From contig NZ_VCNH01000002.1 in assembly GCF_024355225.1 (NCBI RefSeq), forward strand, positions 1 to 64,000: a stretch of 64,000 bases of DNA. The letters run 5' to 3'. The notes under the pieces were generated by a model that was not told where the DNA came from, did no database searches, and saw only the letters and a list, made by a program, of their open reading frames with translations. Shown one piece after another: positions 27,932 to 37,391 of the stretch. The position numbers and the translations under genes were made by a program. The stretch's first letter is position 1; each line of letters opens with the position of its first letter. The stretch comes from Roseovarius sp. M141 (lineage in GTDB: Bacteria; Pseudomonadota; Alphaproteobacteria; Rhodobacterales; Rhodobacteraceae).

Positions 27932-29320
27932 TCAGCGCCAGGTGCTGAAGCTGCGCCCGATCGTGGCCGAAATCAGGAACGAGTTCGCCTGCCCGGTGCC
28001 GGATTCGTCACGCATCCTGTAGCCAACGGCAGCGTTGAAATCCCACTCCGCCGTCAGGGCCCGGCTGTAGGTCGCGGTAAAACTGCCCTCGTCCACCCGA
28101 TCTGCGGCATCGCTTGCTTCGGACACGGCATAGCTGAGATCAAAGATCAGGCTGGATATCTCGTTGATATCATAGCGGTAATCAAGCCCCCCAAGGGTGG
28201 TTACGCGCAGGTCATCGTCAGAGTCGACGATCATGCTGCGGTCAAGGCGGGCGGTGAAGCTGCCGGACGGCAGGAGCTTTACCCAGTTGAGCGAGCCAAC
28301 CACCGCGGGATCCTCGCTTCCGCCGCGGGCGAGGCCGATGCTGGCCGACAGTGGCCCGGCGGGCAGTTCCATATCGCGCAGCACCCGAACACTCTGGATT
28401 CTGGTGCCGTCTTCAGCGCGTCTTGAATCCAGAATCGCGCCCACACTCCCGTTTGGCAGATCGTAATTGACGCCCAGCAACCCTGTGGGACCATCGAAAT
28501 TGGTGACGCCTGTCGTTTCTTCGGTGCGGTTCCAGACATAGCCAAGGCCGGCGTCAATCGTCGTGCGCGGCGATATCAGATAACTTACGCCGACATCGAC
28601 ATTCTGGATGTCGCGTTTGGTCTCGGTCGCATCGTCTTCGTCGACATAGGTGTAGCCCGCGCCCAGAGTGCCGGTCAGCACGGGCGACAATTGCGCCCGC
28701 GCCGCTGCCGCGACAAAGGCGCGCTCTTCATTGGTCAGATCAGCGTCGGTGGCGTCGTCATAGGTGGTGCCGCTGGTGCCAAGATCGAACTGGAACCCCA
28801 GCGGCGCATCTTCGTTGCCCAGGATCAGCGTTGCCTCGGCGCTGTAGCTTGTGCGCAGCCCATCGCCTGACAGGTCGGTAAAGTCTGAGGGCAGCTCGAC
28901 TTCGCCGCCGTCAACAAAGTCATCGAATGTGCGCAGGGTGTCGATCTGCTCGACGGTGTAGTCGGCAAAAACGCTCAGTGAGGCGTTGGCGCCGTTGCGG
29001 GTATACCCCAGCGCCATGTTGGTGGCGTCCAGCTCTGAATCATTCTCACCGTCCAGATTTTCGAACCGATAGGTGCCGCCGGCCTCGAAGTTCAGCTGCT
29101 GAACCCGGGTTTCGCTGGAAAGTCCGAACGTCAGCCGGGTCGGGGCGGAAATGCTGTTACCCTCATCGGGTATTTCCAACCCGATATTGCTGCCCAATTC
29201 GATCCCTTGTTCGACACCGACGACGACCTGAATGCCCCCGGCATCCTGTGCCATGACAGACGGGATGGGCAGGCATAGCGCTCCGAGGATGCTGCGACGC
29301 AGAGCCGCTTTCTTGCCCAC
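27932..29320 (-). CDS. Outer-membrane beta-barrel protein of the EPS locus
   Basis: 462 residues with a signal peptide (LRRSILGALCLPIPSVMA, then QDAGG) and alternating-hydrophobic strands throughout, many ending in aromatic-turn-acidic patterns (TGTLGAGYTYVDEDD, LGGLDYRYDINEISSLIFDL, DFNAAVGYRMRDES). The C-terminus ATIGRSFSTWR is barrel-like. Comparable barrels (EpsL/PEP-CTERM-associated type) accompany Wza-like proteins in exosortase-linked EPS loci. It lies 14 bases after the Wza-like gene in the same direction. Probably forms or supports the export pore in the outer membrane. The assignment rests on composition and context rather than a strict motif. Confidence 0.7.
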   Translation of the reverse strand: MGKKAALRRSILGALCLPIPSVMAQDAGGIQVVVGVEQGIELGSNIGLEIPDEGNSISAPTRLTFGLSSETRVQQLNFEAGGTYRFENLDGENDSELDATNMALGYTRNGANASLSVFADYTVEQIDTLRTFDDFVDGGEVELPSDFTDLSGDGLRTSYSAEATLILGNEDAPLGFQFDLGTSGTTYDDATDADLTNEERAFVAAAARAQLSPVLTGTLGAGYTYVDEDDATETKRDIQNVDVGVSYLISPRTTIDAGLGYVWNRTEETTGVTNFDGPTGLLGVNYDLPNGSVGAILDSRRAEDGTRIQSVRVLRDMELPAGPLSASIGLARGGSEDPAVVGSLNWVKLLPSGSFTARLDRSMIVDSDDDLRVTTLGGLDYRYDINEISSLIFDLSYAVSEASDAADRVDEGSFTATYSRALTAEWDFNAAVGYRMRDESGTGQANSFLISATIGRSFSTWR

Positions 29321-29333
29321 GATACACTCCCCG

Positions 29334-29948
29334 CTATTCGAACAGTCGTCGCTGCGGCACGATGATCACGTCACCGTCGGCCATGATCGTGGTGGTGCCA
29401 AAGCGAACTCCGGCGCCAAGCTCGATATCCTTGTAGTTCAGAAGATAGGTCTGTTCCCGCCCGCTGCGCGCCGTGCGCAGCTGAATGCGCTTGGTTGCGG
29501 CGAACTGAGTAAATCCGCCCATTTCAGCCAGAAACTGCAACAGCGTCGTGCCGGGTGCGATCTCGCGCTTGCCGGGTGTTTCGACCTCGCCAATCACATA
29601 GACGTCGATGGTGGCATCCGGGCGCGGTTCGGTTGGTTCGGGCACGTAAATCGACCGCACAGCGACAAAAACGGTGGGAGGTTCGGCAAAGCTGGGGGCC
29701 AGACCGGCACGGATACTGGCCTGAATCTGTTCCAGCGTGCGCCCGCGCGCCTGTATCGTACCGGCGTAGGGCACGCTGATACGGCCGTCGGGCTGCACCA
29801 GAACATCGCGGTTCAGGCCGGCATCCTCGAGCACCTCAAGCTGCAGCATGTCGCCACTGCGCACACGGTAATCGCCTTGTGCAGATGCAGTGATGGCCAG
29901 AAATGGCAAAACGAAAAGCGCGAAAAACAGGGGCCGTAAAAGTGCCAT
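29334..29948 (-). CDS. Wza-like polysaccharide export protein
   Basis: 204 residues, signal peptide LLRPLFFALFVLPFLAITASA then QGDYRVRSGDMLQLEVLED. The poly-export domain runs to about residue 90 (VQPDGRISVPYAGTIQARGR), and one SLBB-type domain follows (YVIGEVETPGKREIAPGTTL, LQFLAEMGGFTQFAATKRIQ, then MADGDVIIVPQRRLFE). It lacks a lipobox cysteine and the long C-terminal helix of E. coli Wza, so the barrel protein downstream may supply the outer-membrane channel. Forms a periplasmic ring taking polysaccharide from the Wzz/Wzy complex. Confidence 0.88.
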   Translation of the reverse strand: MALLRPLFFALFVLPFLAITASAQGDYRVRSGDMLQLEVLEDAGLNRDVLVQPDGRISVPYAGTIQARGRTLEQIQASIRAGLAPSFAEPPTVFVAVRSIYVPEPTEPRPDATIDVYVIGEVETPGKREIAPGTTLLQFLAEMGGFTQFAATKRIQLRTARSGREQTYLLNYKDIELGAGVRFGTTTIMADGDVIIVPQRRLFE

Positions 29949-30301
29949 TGATCCGATCCTTATGGCTCTGAAGGGTCCAGAGCGTCAAAAACAACCTTAT
30001 AAAGTGTAAAGCGCAATCTTCAATGGATACAGGAAATACATGTCTTCGCAGGCACCCTGAGAGGGCAACCGTATCTTCTGCACAACACATTTACGCTGGC
30101 AGTGCCGCCTGCCACGCCATAACGGCCGCCTGTCGCGGCATGGGCCTGATGGCACTGGACAACCTGTTGCAGGTGGTCAACACTTTGATTTTGCAAGGCG
30201 GGCAGGGTCGCCCAGAGGCGGGTCCCTTGTCGCCCTGTATCTGGCCATCTCGCACAGAATATGGAAGCGTCGGCCAATATGATCCACTGCTCGGAATCCG
30301 C
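29949..30301. other. Divergent intergenic region, probable promoters
   Basis: 353 bases between the minus-strand Wza-like gene and the plus-strand glycosyltransferase. An open frame extends upstream of the glycosyltransferase through this stretch but lacks family resemblance. I see no RNA gene. Promoters for both directions are expected here. Confidence 0.4.
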
Positions 30302-31498
30302 ATGAAGATTGGCCTGGTGACGCCGTCATGGCCCGGAGATCGCATCCCGAATGGCATTTCCACCGCCGTCGCCTTTATGGTCGAGGGGCTGGAGGCGCTG
30401 CGGCATGGGGTTGCGATCATCCCGCTGTATCCAAGCGGTCAAGATGATCCACGATGCGTGGCCCTGCCAGACGGGCGGGCCATGCAGTTCACTGAACGCG
30501 TCATGAGCAAGCTCGGCTGGGGGGAACCGTGGCATACGGTTTTTGCCGAACGGATCGCTGCTGCGGCGCAGGCCGCGATCAGGAGCCACGGGATTGAAGT
30601 GCTGGTGATGGAGGAAACGCAGGGATGGGCGGGGGTGGTGCAGGGCTTGCTGCCGATTCCGGTTATCATGACGCTGCACGGGCCCTGGTTCATCCAGACC
30701 GGCCTACAGATCGGCCCTGTCACCGCCGATGATCGGCGCCGGGAACGGCGCGAGGCTGCGGCGTTGCGGCGCTGCGCAGGTATCACCAGCCCGTCGCGCG
30801 ACATCCTGGACAGGGTCGATGCGCAGGTGCCGGGCCTTACAGCCCTGCGCACGATCATCCCCAACTCGATCGGCCTCAAGCCTGCGGTTGCCTATGAAAC
30901 GCTCAGCGACCGACAACGCAAAAGCATCCTGTTTGTCGGCCGCCATGATCACCGCAAGGGCGCGGATGTCTTGTTGCAATCCTTTGAAATGCTGATCCGG
31001 CAAGGGCAGGACGCCTATCTGACCTTTGTCGGCCCGGACGGCGGCGTGATGCAGGCCGATGGCCGCAGTGTGATGTTCCCCGAGGCTTTGGCGCGGCTGG
31101 ATACGGCGACGCAGGCGCGGATCACCTATCTCGGGGCGCAAACCAAGGAGGAGATCGGCGCACTCCGCCAGCAGCATTTTGTGAGCGTGGTGGCATCGCG
31201 CTATGAAACCTTTTCCTATGTTTTGCTTGAGGCGCTTGCCTCAGGGGCGGCTGCGATCAGCACCGCGGCGGGCGGCCCCTGCGAGATCATCCGCGACGGC
31301 GAGACCGGGCTGCTGATCCCGCCCGAAGATCCCGCCGCTATGGCGCAGGCCTGTCGGCGCCTGCTGAACGATCCCGCGCTGGCGGCGGCGCTGGGACAGG
31401 CCGCGCGCCGGGACGTTGAGGACCGTTTTGGAGTCAAGCCGGTCGCGGCGGATCTGGTCACCTTTTGTCAGGACGTCATTCGCAAAACCCGCACCTGA
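30302..31498 (+). CDS. GT4-family glycosyltransferase of the EPS locus
   Basis: 398 residues, GT-B fold. The ATG at 30302 (MKIGLVTPSWPGDRIPNGIS) is chosen over upstream in-frame starts because the family begins with exactly this beta-strand and glycine-rich loop. Further motifs are VIMTLHGPWFIQTGLQ, the donor-site strand ILFVGRHDHRKGADVLLQSF, and the EX7E region SRYETFSYVLLEALASG with AGGPCEIIRDGETGLLIPPE. Retaining enzyme adding one sugar on the cytoplasmic face during repeat-unit assembly; donor unknown. Converges with the ABC exporter gene, 36 bases apart. Confidence 0.9.
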   Translation: MKIGLVTPSWPGDRIPNGISTAVAFMVEGLEALRHGVAIIPLYPSGQDDPRCVALPDGRAMQFTERVMSKLGWGEPWHTVFAERIAAAAQAAIRSHGIEVLVMEETQGWAGVVQGLLPIPVIMTLHGPWFIQTGLQIGPVTADDRRRERREAAALRRCAGITSPSRDILDRVDAQVPGLTALRTIIPNSIGLKPAVAYETLSDRQRKSILFVGRHDHRKGADVLLQSFEMLIRQGQDAYLTFVGPDGGVMQADGRSVMFPEALARLDTATQARITYLGAQTKEEIGALRQQHFVSVVASRYETFSYVLLEALASGAAAISTAAGGPCEIIRDGETGLLIPPEDPAAMAQACRRLLNDPALAAALGQAARRDVEDRFGVKPVAADLVTFCQDVIRKTRT

Positions 31499-31534
31499 CG
31501 TGGTGGCGCCGATGCGAGCACAATGCCCAGCGGG

Positions 31535-33346
31535 TCAGGTGCCCGTTGCCATTTCACGGAACGTCGCATTGCCTGCGATCAGCTCGTCATATGTGCCTAC
31601 CGAAACGATCTTGCCATGCTCCATCAGGAAAATCTGGTCGCATTCCTTGACCGTGGTCAGGCGATGCGCGATCAGAATGACTGTCTTGTGGGACCGGATA
31701 TTATGCACCGCCTGCATCACGACCCGTTCGGTGATGTTGTCCAGAGCCGAGGTTGCCTCGTCCATGATCAGCAGGCTGGGGTTGGTGTAAAGCGCGCGTG
31801 CGATGCCGATCCGCTGGCGTTGCCCGCCGGATAGACGGACGCCGCGTTCGCCGACCACGGTTGCATAACCCTCCGGCAGCTCTGTCATGACAAAATCGTG
31901 CAATGCGGCGATGCGCGCGGCGCGCTCGACCGCCTCCATGTCGATCTCGTCGGTGGATGTACCAAAGGCGATGTTGCGGGCGATGTCGGCATCCATCAGA
32001 TAGATGTCCTGCGGGACATAGCCGATCGTATTTTGCCAGGCCCGGACATTCTGGGCCGTGATGGGGATCCCGTCGACACTGAGCGTACCGCTCTGGATCG
32101 GAAGCAAGCCAAGCATGATGTCGATTAGCGTCGTTTTTCCGGCCCCGGTGCCGCCGACGATACCGATCGTGGTGCGCGCCTTGATCTGCATGCTCAGCCC
32201 ATGAAGCGCCTTGCGGGGGTTCTGGTCGTAGCCAAAGGCAACATCCTCAAGGGTCAGCGTGTCGGTGAGGGGCAGGGTTTCGGCGGCGGGCGCGCTGAGC
32301 GCCGTGTCGGGATCAACCGGAAACTCGGCAGAGCATTCCCGCAAGATGTGATTGAGCAGTTCGTCACCGCCGCGCACTGACAGAAGGCTGTGATAGACCA
32401 GCTGGATTGCCGGCAAAATGCGCATGACCGAGAATGCGAACACTCCCAACGTGGGAACAATCGCGACAACATTGCCATCGTTGCGTAGCAAAAGCACCAA
32501 GATCAGCGTCAGCATGATGCCGAAGGTCAAGGCTTCCAGTGCGAATTTCGGCAGCTCACCCAGCATCTGAGCCAGAGCATGGAATTTGGCCTTTGTGTGT
32601 GCAGGCTTGTCGAACTGCTGCGTGTAGTTGTTTTCAAGGCCCATCAGCTTGACCTGTTTGAACCCGCCTGTTGCCTCAGAGACAAGAAGATATTTCTGAT
32701 TGTTGGCGTGCAGCATGTCGCGTCCGGCCCGGTGCACGATCTTGCGCAGCGCAATATAAAGCATCGCATAGGCCCCGCCCAGAAGCCCGGCCGACAGCAC
32801 GGACACGAAAGGATCAACCATGATCAGGAAAACGATGATCGCGGCGGACGAAACCGTTCCGGCGATGATCCGCAACAACGGAACGATTACCGCAACCACA
32901 AGGTAATCTATCTCGTTCAAGACGTTTCTTGCGATTTCAGCGCTGTTTTTCTGCAAGAACCAGCTGTAGGGCTGACGCAGGTAGGTCTGAAGCAGTCGAC
33001 ACGACAGCGTATAGCCGCGCATGTTTGCAAACCGGATCATGACATAGGTATTCGCCGCTTTGACGGCGAGACTGCCGAACACGACCGCGAAAACCGCGAT
33101 CGAAAGAAAAATCATGAAGGAATATGTGCTGGGGAATTCGAAATATGCGTAGATCTGTTTGAACGGTGTCGCTTCGGTGATCTGGGCAGGATCAGCAAGG
33201 ATGTTCAGAAAGACCAGAACCGATGAAATGCCAATAATCTCGGCAAAGGCCACAAGGACCATCAGAAACATCAGAACATAAAATCCCCGGCGCTCTTTCG
33301 GGGTGAAAAGAGATAGTACCTTACTGTACGTTCTGAACATGGCCAT
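31535..33346 (-). CDS. ABC exporter, PglK/MsbA-like lipid-oligosaccharide flippase
   Basis: 603 residues. Six-span export domain (residues about 15-330), then an ATPase domain: Walker A GGTGAGKTTLIDIMLGLLP, Q-loop IGYVPQDIYLMDADI, signature LSGGQRQRIGIARALYT, Walker B LLIMDEATSALDNITE, H-loop LIAHRL. As a half-transporter it works as a homodimer. In an EPS locus with Wzy and Wzz but no Wzx seen in the window, it is a candidate to flip the undecaprenyl-linked repeat, as PglK does. Export of a peptide or lipid is an alternative. Confidence 0.82.
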   Translation of the reverse strand: MAMFRTYSKVLSLFTPKERRGFYVLMFLMVLVAFAEIIGISSVLVFLNILADPAQITEATPFKQIYAYFEFPSTYSFMIFLSIAVFAVVFGSLAVKAANTYVMIRFANMRGYTLSCRLLQTYLRQPYSWFLQKNSAEIARNVLNEIDYLVVAVIVPLLRIIAGTVSSAAIIVFLIMVDPFVSVLSAGLLGGAYAMLYIALRKIVHRAGRDMLHANNQKYLLVSEATGGFKQVKLMGLENNYTQQFDKPAHTKAKFHALAQMLGELPKFALEALTFGIMLTLILVLLLRNDGNVVAIVPTLGVFAFSVMRILPAIQLVYHSLLSVRGGDELLNHILRECSAEFPVDPDTALSAPAAETLPLTDTLTLEDVAFGYDQNPRKALHGLSMQIKARTTIGIVGGTGAGKTTLIDIMLGLLPIQSGTLSVDGIPITAQNVRAWQNTIGYVPQDIYLMDADIARNIAFGTSTDEIDMEAVERAARIAALHDFVMTELPEGYATVVGERGVRLSGGQRQRIGIARALYTNPSLLIMDEATSALDNITERVVMQAVHNIRSHKTVILIAHRLTTVKECDQIFLMEHGKIVSVGTYDELIAGNATFREMATGT

Positions 33347-33464
33347 CCCGACATTTGTAAGTGCGCCGGCAAATATCCAGATCAGCAGGCAGAATTACAT
33401 CCTGTCTAGGATGGGAAAGATGGAAAGTACAGCAAGATACCCAAGCAGGGTTGCTGATTGATGA

Positions 33465-33491
33465 CCGGGGCACCCACAAAGGGTGCCCCGG
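33465..33491 (-). terminator. Stem-loop downstream of the G8 protein gene
   Basis: A perfect 11-bp stem CCGGGGCACCC/GGGTGCCCCGG with a 5-base loop begins 13 bases past the G8 gene stop. There is no following T run on the minus strand, so it may act as a weak terminator or protect the mRNA 3' end. Confidence 0.5.
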
Positions 33492-33503
33492 GTTTGATCC
33501 GTT

Positions 33504-36500
33504 TTACCAGACGTCGATCGTCACCGTTGCGCTCGAGTACTGACCCGAATCGTCGGTGGCCCAATATTCAAACGTGTCGATGCCGGTGAACCCGACATTG
33601 GGTTGATACAGAAGCTGTCCATCTTCCTGCACGTACACGTCGCCATGCTCGGGGTCCATGAACCCGTCCACGCGAAGAATATCGCCATCTGCATCGGAAT
33701 CGTTGGCGGTAAGATCCATCAGGAGGCCCTGATCGACCTGGATTCTGAACGTGTCGTCGTTTGCCTCGGGCGCGGCACCCCCCAGCGAGATCGGGCCGTT
33801 GAACTTTGCACCATCAAACATGTTGTTGAATATCCAGTCATTGGCGATTTGCGCGTCGGTCATTTCGATGGTGATCACATGCGCGAACTTCAGAACATCG
33901 CCGGTCGCCCGATCCGTAATGAAATCCTCGACGATGACGACATTACGACCATCTTCAGTCTTGTAGTAACCATCGGTCGTCAGGATCTTGGCAATTTGTT
34001 CGTAGAACTTCAGCGATAAGGGGTCACCGTCGTATTCCCGCTCCCGCGTTCCGATGGAATCTGACATGATCCCGCCCATGTCGAACGCTTCGTCCCTAGA
34101 CAGGCTGGTGCTGCCGGCAGGCTGAAAGCTGAGTTGTCCCTCTGTCAGATCATCCGAGGTCAGGATCTGATGCCTGTTGGGGTTGAACCCCGCGAACTCT
34201 CGGCCAAGACCGGATGTTTCAAGATCGATCATGATGATGCCGAAGTCGGAATCCGCGATCGGCCTGAAGAATTCCTGATTGAGCTCCATGCCGGTATCGA
34301 AGCCATCCATCTTGAGGCCGTTGAACACCATGTCAAATGCCATCGCACCAAGAGTCACGCCCGATGATTCTGGCCCACCTGTGGATTCACGGGTTGCCAG
34401 AAGGTCGAAGTCGAGCAGGGTATAATGCGCAGTGTAGCTGATATTTACGCCTTCTTGCGTTTCCCAGTTCAGGAAACCATCAAAGACGGACCGCATGTCG
34501 TGCTGCTGCTGTGCCGCGTTATCCTTGATAACCATCACACCTGTATGCGTTCCATAGGCTTCGTTGTCCCGGAAGCCCTGGATCGGCCCCAGATTAACTG
34601 AAAGCTTGTCAAAGCCATGCGCGATTTCGGGGTGGTCCAGATTCGCAGATAGCGGATTGGCCCCGGGGTTGCGATGCATCCAGACAAAGCCGTTCGTCGT
34701 GTTAACCGCAACGTTTTCTGCGGCCTCAACAAGACGCCCCGCGAAGAAAAAGCCATCTCCCGTGCGCCCGGTGTCCTGCCGTGCGACATCGCTCTCTTGC
34801 TTTGCCACCCAATCACCGTATCCGATGCCTTCGGACTTGATCGCCATATTGCCGGCCCAGACGCCTGTCTCGTCGCCACTTTCGGCAGCGAAGCCTGCAC
34901 CGTAAGCTTCAAACGACACGTTGTCGGTAAAGTTGGCATTGCTGGAATGGTGGACGAAGCCCCAGCCCGGCGCGCCATTGACCGCGTTGCCGACTGCCAT
35001 GGCCGGGCTGTCCTGGTCCTCTGTACCTGTCTTGTGGAAATGGAAAGGGTAACGGCTCTTGATGTTGCTGTCCGCTTCGACATTCGAAAGCGATCCAACA
35101 TCGTTGGCCGGGACGGATTTGTCTGTCCGCCCCAGGTCGTCGAAGGCGGCATAGCGCACGTCCACATCGTCGTTATGCATGAACATCACGTGACCGCGAT
35201 GGTGAACCGCCGTATCTTCGCCATCTTCGCTGCGGAACGTGATGTTGCGGCTGGTATTGGCGATATAGGCAAACAGGTCTTCACGCGGCGTGTCGTGATC
35301 GTATTCCAGCGCGCGGTGAAAGGTGATCTGATTGCCGTTGATGGCCGTGATCGTCACTTCCTCGTCTTGGCTTTCGACACCGACCCCGGTCTTGTGCGTG
35401 CCTGTCACGACCAGCGTATCGCCGACCTGCCAACCGTCAGGCACTTCTGCAAGGCGCAGCGCGGTATCGCCAGCCATCGGCGCGTCAGAGACTTTCAGGA
35501 ACGAGTCCTTCTGGGAGCCGTGAATTTCAACCTCACCATGCGAGATGACGCCGCGCGACACCAGCGATGGGTCCCAGTTGACGTCGATATCGCCGTTGTT
35601 CGCGATCACGATGTCGACGTTGACGTTTGCATCGATGGGGTTGTCGGCGGTGCCGATTTCCAGGCGTCCGGAGGCGGAAACCACAAACGTGTCGACAACC
35701 ATCCTAGTATCGGTGTCGGTTGCGAAGGCCAGTTCGCCGTCCACGCGGACGGTGAACAGCGATGCGTCGCTTTCACCGTCATAGGTGACCGAAATACCTT
35801 CGGGGATCAGGGCTTGGGCGCCGGCGTCCGGGATACGGCCCTGATACCAGGTGCCCGGATCGAACCAGTCACCATCGGCGATGGCGATATGCGTGGCCTC
35901 GGCGCGGGGCACCAGATCGAGCAACTGCATGTGCTCTGTCGCCATACCCTCGTTCACTCCGTGGGAGTGGCTATCCGTCTGGGCCCGAACTTGTGCAACA
36001 AACTCTTCGATCTCGGCTGGTGTGACGGGTTGTTCGATCGGACCTGATCCACCGTGGTCGGTGTGGTCATCCGAGCCGTCGTCAGGCGTTTCACCGTCTG
36101 TTTCACCATCGGTGCCGTCATCGGGTGTTTCACCGTGATCGGTGTGGTCGCCCGAACCGTCGTCAGGCGTTTCGCCGTCTGTTTCACCATCGGTGCCGTC
36201 ATCAGGCGTTTCGCCGTGATCGGTGTGATCACCGGAACCGTCGCCAGGTGTTTCGCTGCCTGTTTCATCGTCGGTGCCGTCATCGGGTGTTTCACCGTGA
36301 TCGGTGTGGCCGTCCATGTTGTGGCTCAGACTGTCACCATTGATGATCTCGCGCGCGCCATTGCTGTCCGGACCCTGCCATTCCAGCTGAAGGGTCTGAT
36401 GGCCGCTGTTTTCAAAGTAGCGGACCTCGATTTCATGGGCGCCGGCGGCCAGCTCAAGCGTGACCGGAAGGGTGGATCTGGCATGCAGGCCATCGTGCCC

Positions 36501-37391
36501 GATAACCTGTTCGCCATCGATATAAAGCGCCGATCCGTCGTCGGACGTCAGATAAATCGTATAGCTGCCAGCGGTTTCGACGTTCAGATCCCCGGTGATG
36601 CGCGCCGCAAAGCGATCCGCCGGGCCGCCGTCCCAGAACGGATTGTTCTCCGTCGCAAAGTCAACGGCGCCGATCATCTGCGTCTGGCTCGGCGTTGCGT
36701 CAAAGTTAATATCGCTCAGCCGACGAGGGGACGTCGTCAGCGTGAAGAACTCTGCGCGCAGACCGGCCATGCCGCCGTGATCCCCGCCAGTGTCTTCCGG
36801 GGAAGTTTCTACCACGGGGGGCTCGGTCGGGTCGGTGGGTTCGGTGGGATCGGCTTCAACGGGTGGCTCAGGAACAACGGTACCGTCACTCGTGTTCACA
36901 TAGTTCAGATTGTCGCCGCCAAGCAAAACGGCCCTGTTGCCTGTCTCGGGGCCCGACCATTGCAATTGCAACGTCTGCACGCCGTAGGCTTCGAAATACC
37001 GCAGATCGATGTCGTGCGTTCCGGCCTCCAGATCAACCGTCACCTGACGCTCGGTGGCGCCGTGCAGGCCATCGTTGCTGATGATTCGTTCGCCATCAAT
37101 ATAAAGCGCGGATCCATCGTCGGAATTGAGATAGAAGGTATAGCTGCCGCCCGTTTCGACCGTCAGCTCGCTGGTGTAGCGCGCGGCAAACCAGTTTTGC
37201 GGACCACCGTCCCAGAACGCATCTCTCGTCCCGACGTAGTTCAGTGACTCTGCCGTGCCGACAGCGTCGGGGGCCGCATCGAAATTGACGTCCGCAAGTG
37301 TACTGATCTCGCCGGGCAGGCCAAAATATTCGACATAAAATCCGTCTCCGGAGATCGGAACGTCAAACCGGGGATCATACACTCTAGGCAT
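33504..37391 (-). CDS. Giant PA14/G8-domain surface protein, probable type I secretion substrate
   Basis: 1295 residues, very acidic. Two PA14 modules (residues about 15-160 and 205-350; both with YLNSDDGSALYIDGER-like or YLTSDDGSALYIDGEQ-like cores and HDIDLRYFEA/HEIEVRYFEN strands), then an Asp/Gly/Thr-rich linker containing three 27-residue repeats, a G8 domain from about residue 505 (DGDWFDPGTWYQGRIPDAGA), a long region likely to be a right-handed beta-helix, and a C-terminal Ig/cadherin-like module (NDSDADGDILRVDGFMDPEH, TFEYWATDDSGQYSSATVTI). No Sec signal peptide, which fits type I secretion through the nearby ABC/HlyD pair. PA14 and G8 modules bind or process carbohydrate, so a matrix adhesin or polysaccharide-modifying enzyme is plausible. 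A GAGGA ribosome site precedes the ATG. Confidence 0.85.
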   Translation of the reverse strand: MPRVYDPRFDVPISGDGFYVEYFGLPGEISTLADVNFDAAPDAVGTAESLNYVGTRDAFWDGGPQNWFAARYTSELTVETGGSYTFYLNSDDGSALYIDGERIISNDGLHGATERQVTVDLEAGTHDIDLRYFEAYGVQTLQLQWSGPETGNRAVLLGGDNLNYVNTSDGTVVPEPPVEADPTEPTDPTEPPVVETSPEDTGGDHGGMAGLRAEFFTLTTSPRRLSDINFDATPSQTQMIGAVDFATENNPFWDGGPADRFAARITGDLNVETAGSYTIYLTSDDGSALYIDGEQVIGHDGLHARSTLPVTLELAAGAHEIEVRYFENSGHQTLQLEWQGPDSNGAREIINGDSLSHNMDGHTDHGETPDDGTDDETGSETPGDGSGDHTDHGETPDDGTDGETDGETPDDGSGDHTDHGETPDDGTDGETDGETPDDGSDDHTDHGGSGPIEQPVTPAEIEEFVAQVRAQTDSHSHGVNEGMATEHMQLLDLVPRAEATHIAIADGDWFDPGTWYQGRIPDAGAQALIPEGISVTYDGESDASLFTVRVDGELAFATDTDTRMVVDTFVVSASGRLEIGTADNPIDANVNVDIVIANNGDIDVNWDPSLVSRGVISHGEVEIHGSQKDSFLKVSDAPMAGDTALRLAEVPDGWQVGDTLVVTGTHKTGVGVESQDEEVTITAINGNQITFHRALEYDHDTPREDLFAYIANTSRNITFRSEDGEDTAVHHRGHVMFMHNDDVDVRYAAFDDLGRTDKSVPANDVGSLSNVEADSNIKSRYPFHFHKTGTEDQDSPAMAVGNAVNGAPGWGFVHHSSNANFTDNVSFEAYGAGFAAESGDETGVWAGNMAIKSEGIGYGDWVAKQESDVARQDTGRTGDGFFFAGRLVEAAENVAVNTTNGFVWMHRNPGANPLSANLDHPEIAHGFDKLSVNLGPIQGFRDNEAYGTHTGVMVIKDNAAQQQHDMRSVFDGFLNWETQEGVNISYTAHYTLLDFDLLATRESTGGPESSGVTLGAMAFDMVFNGLKMDGFDTGMELNQEFFRPIADSDFGIIMIDLETSGLGREFAGFNPNRHQILTSDDLTEGQLSFQPAGSTSLSRDEAFDMGGIMSDSIGTREREYDGDPLSLKFYEQIAKILTTDGYYKTEDGRNVVIVEDFITDRATGDVLKFAHVITIEMTDAQIANDWIFNNMFDGAKFNGPISLGGAAPEANDDTFRIQVDQGLLMDLTANDSDADGDILRVDGFMDPEHGDVYVQEDGQLLYQPNVGFTGIDTFEYWATDDSGQYSSATVTIDVW
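36058..36300 (-). repeat. Three 81-bp tandem repeats inside the G8 protein gene
   Basis: Units at 36058-36138, 36139-36219 and 36220-36300, with a short partial unit after, encode versions of DHTDHGETPDDGTDGETDGE plus TPDDGSG. The first two units differ at only a few bases and the third is more diverged. The length is a multiple of three, so copy number can change without breaking the frame. Confidence 0.9.

Noticed and set aside
33465..33491. Strong hairpin considered as a full intrinsic terminator
   Set aside because: The stem is perfect but the T run is absent on the gene's strand, so only a tentative terminator call was kept.
34674..36047. 457-codon plus-strand frame within the giant G8 protein gene
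   Set aside because: Antisense shadow; the minus-strand protein has clear PA14 and G8 domains.
36058..36300. Regular repeats considered as a CRISPR array
   Set aside because: Units are contiguous without unique spacers, a multiple of three long and within a coding frame; they are protein repeats.
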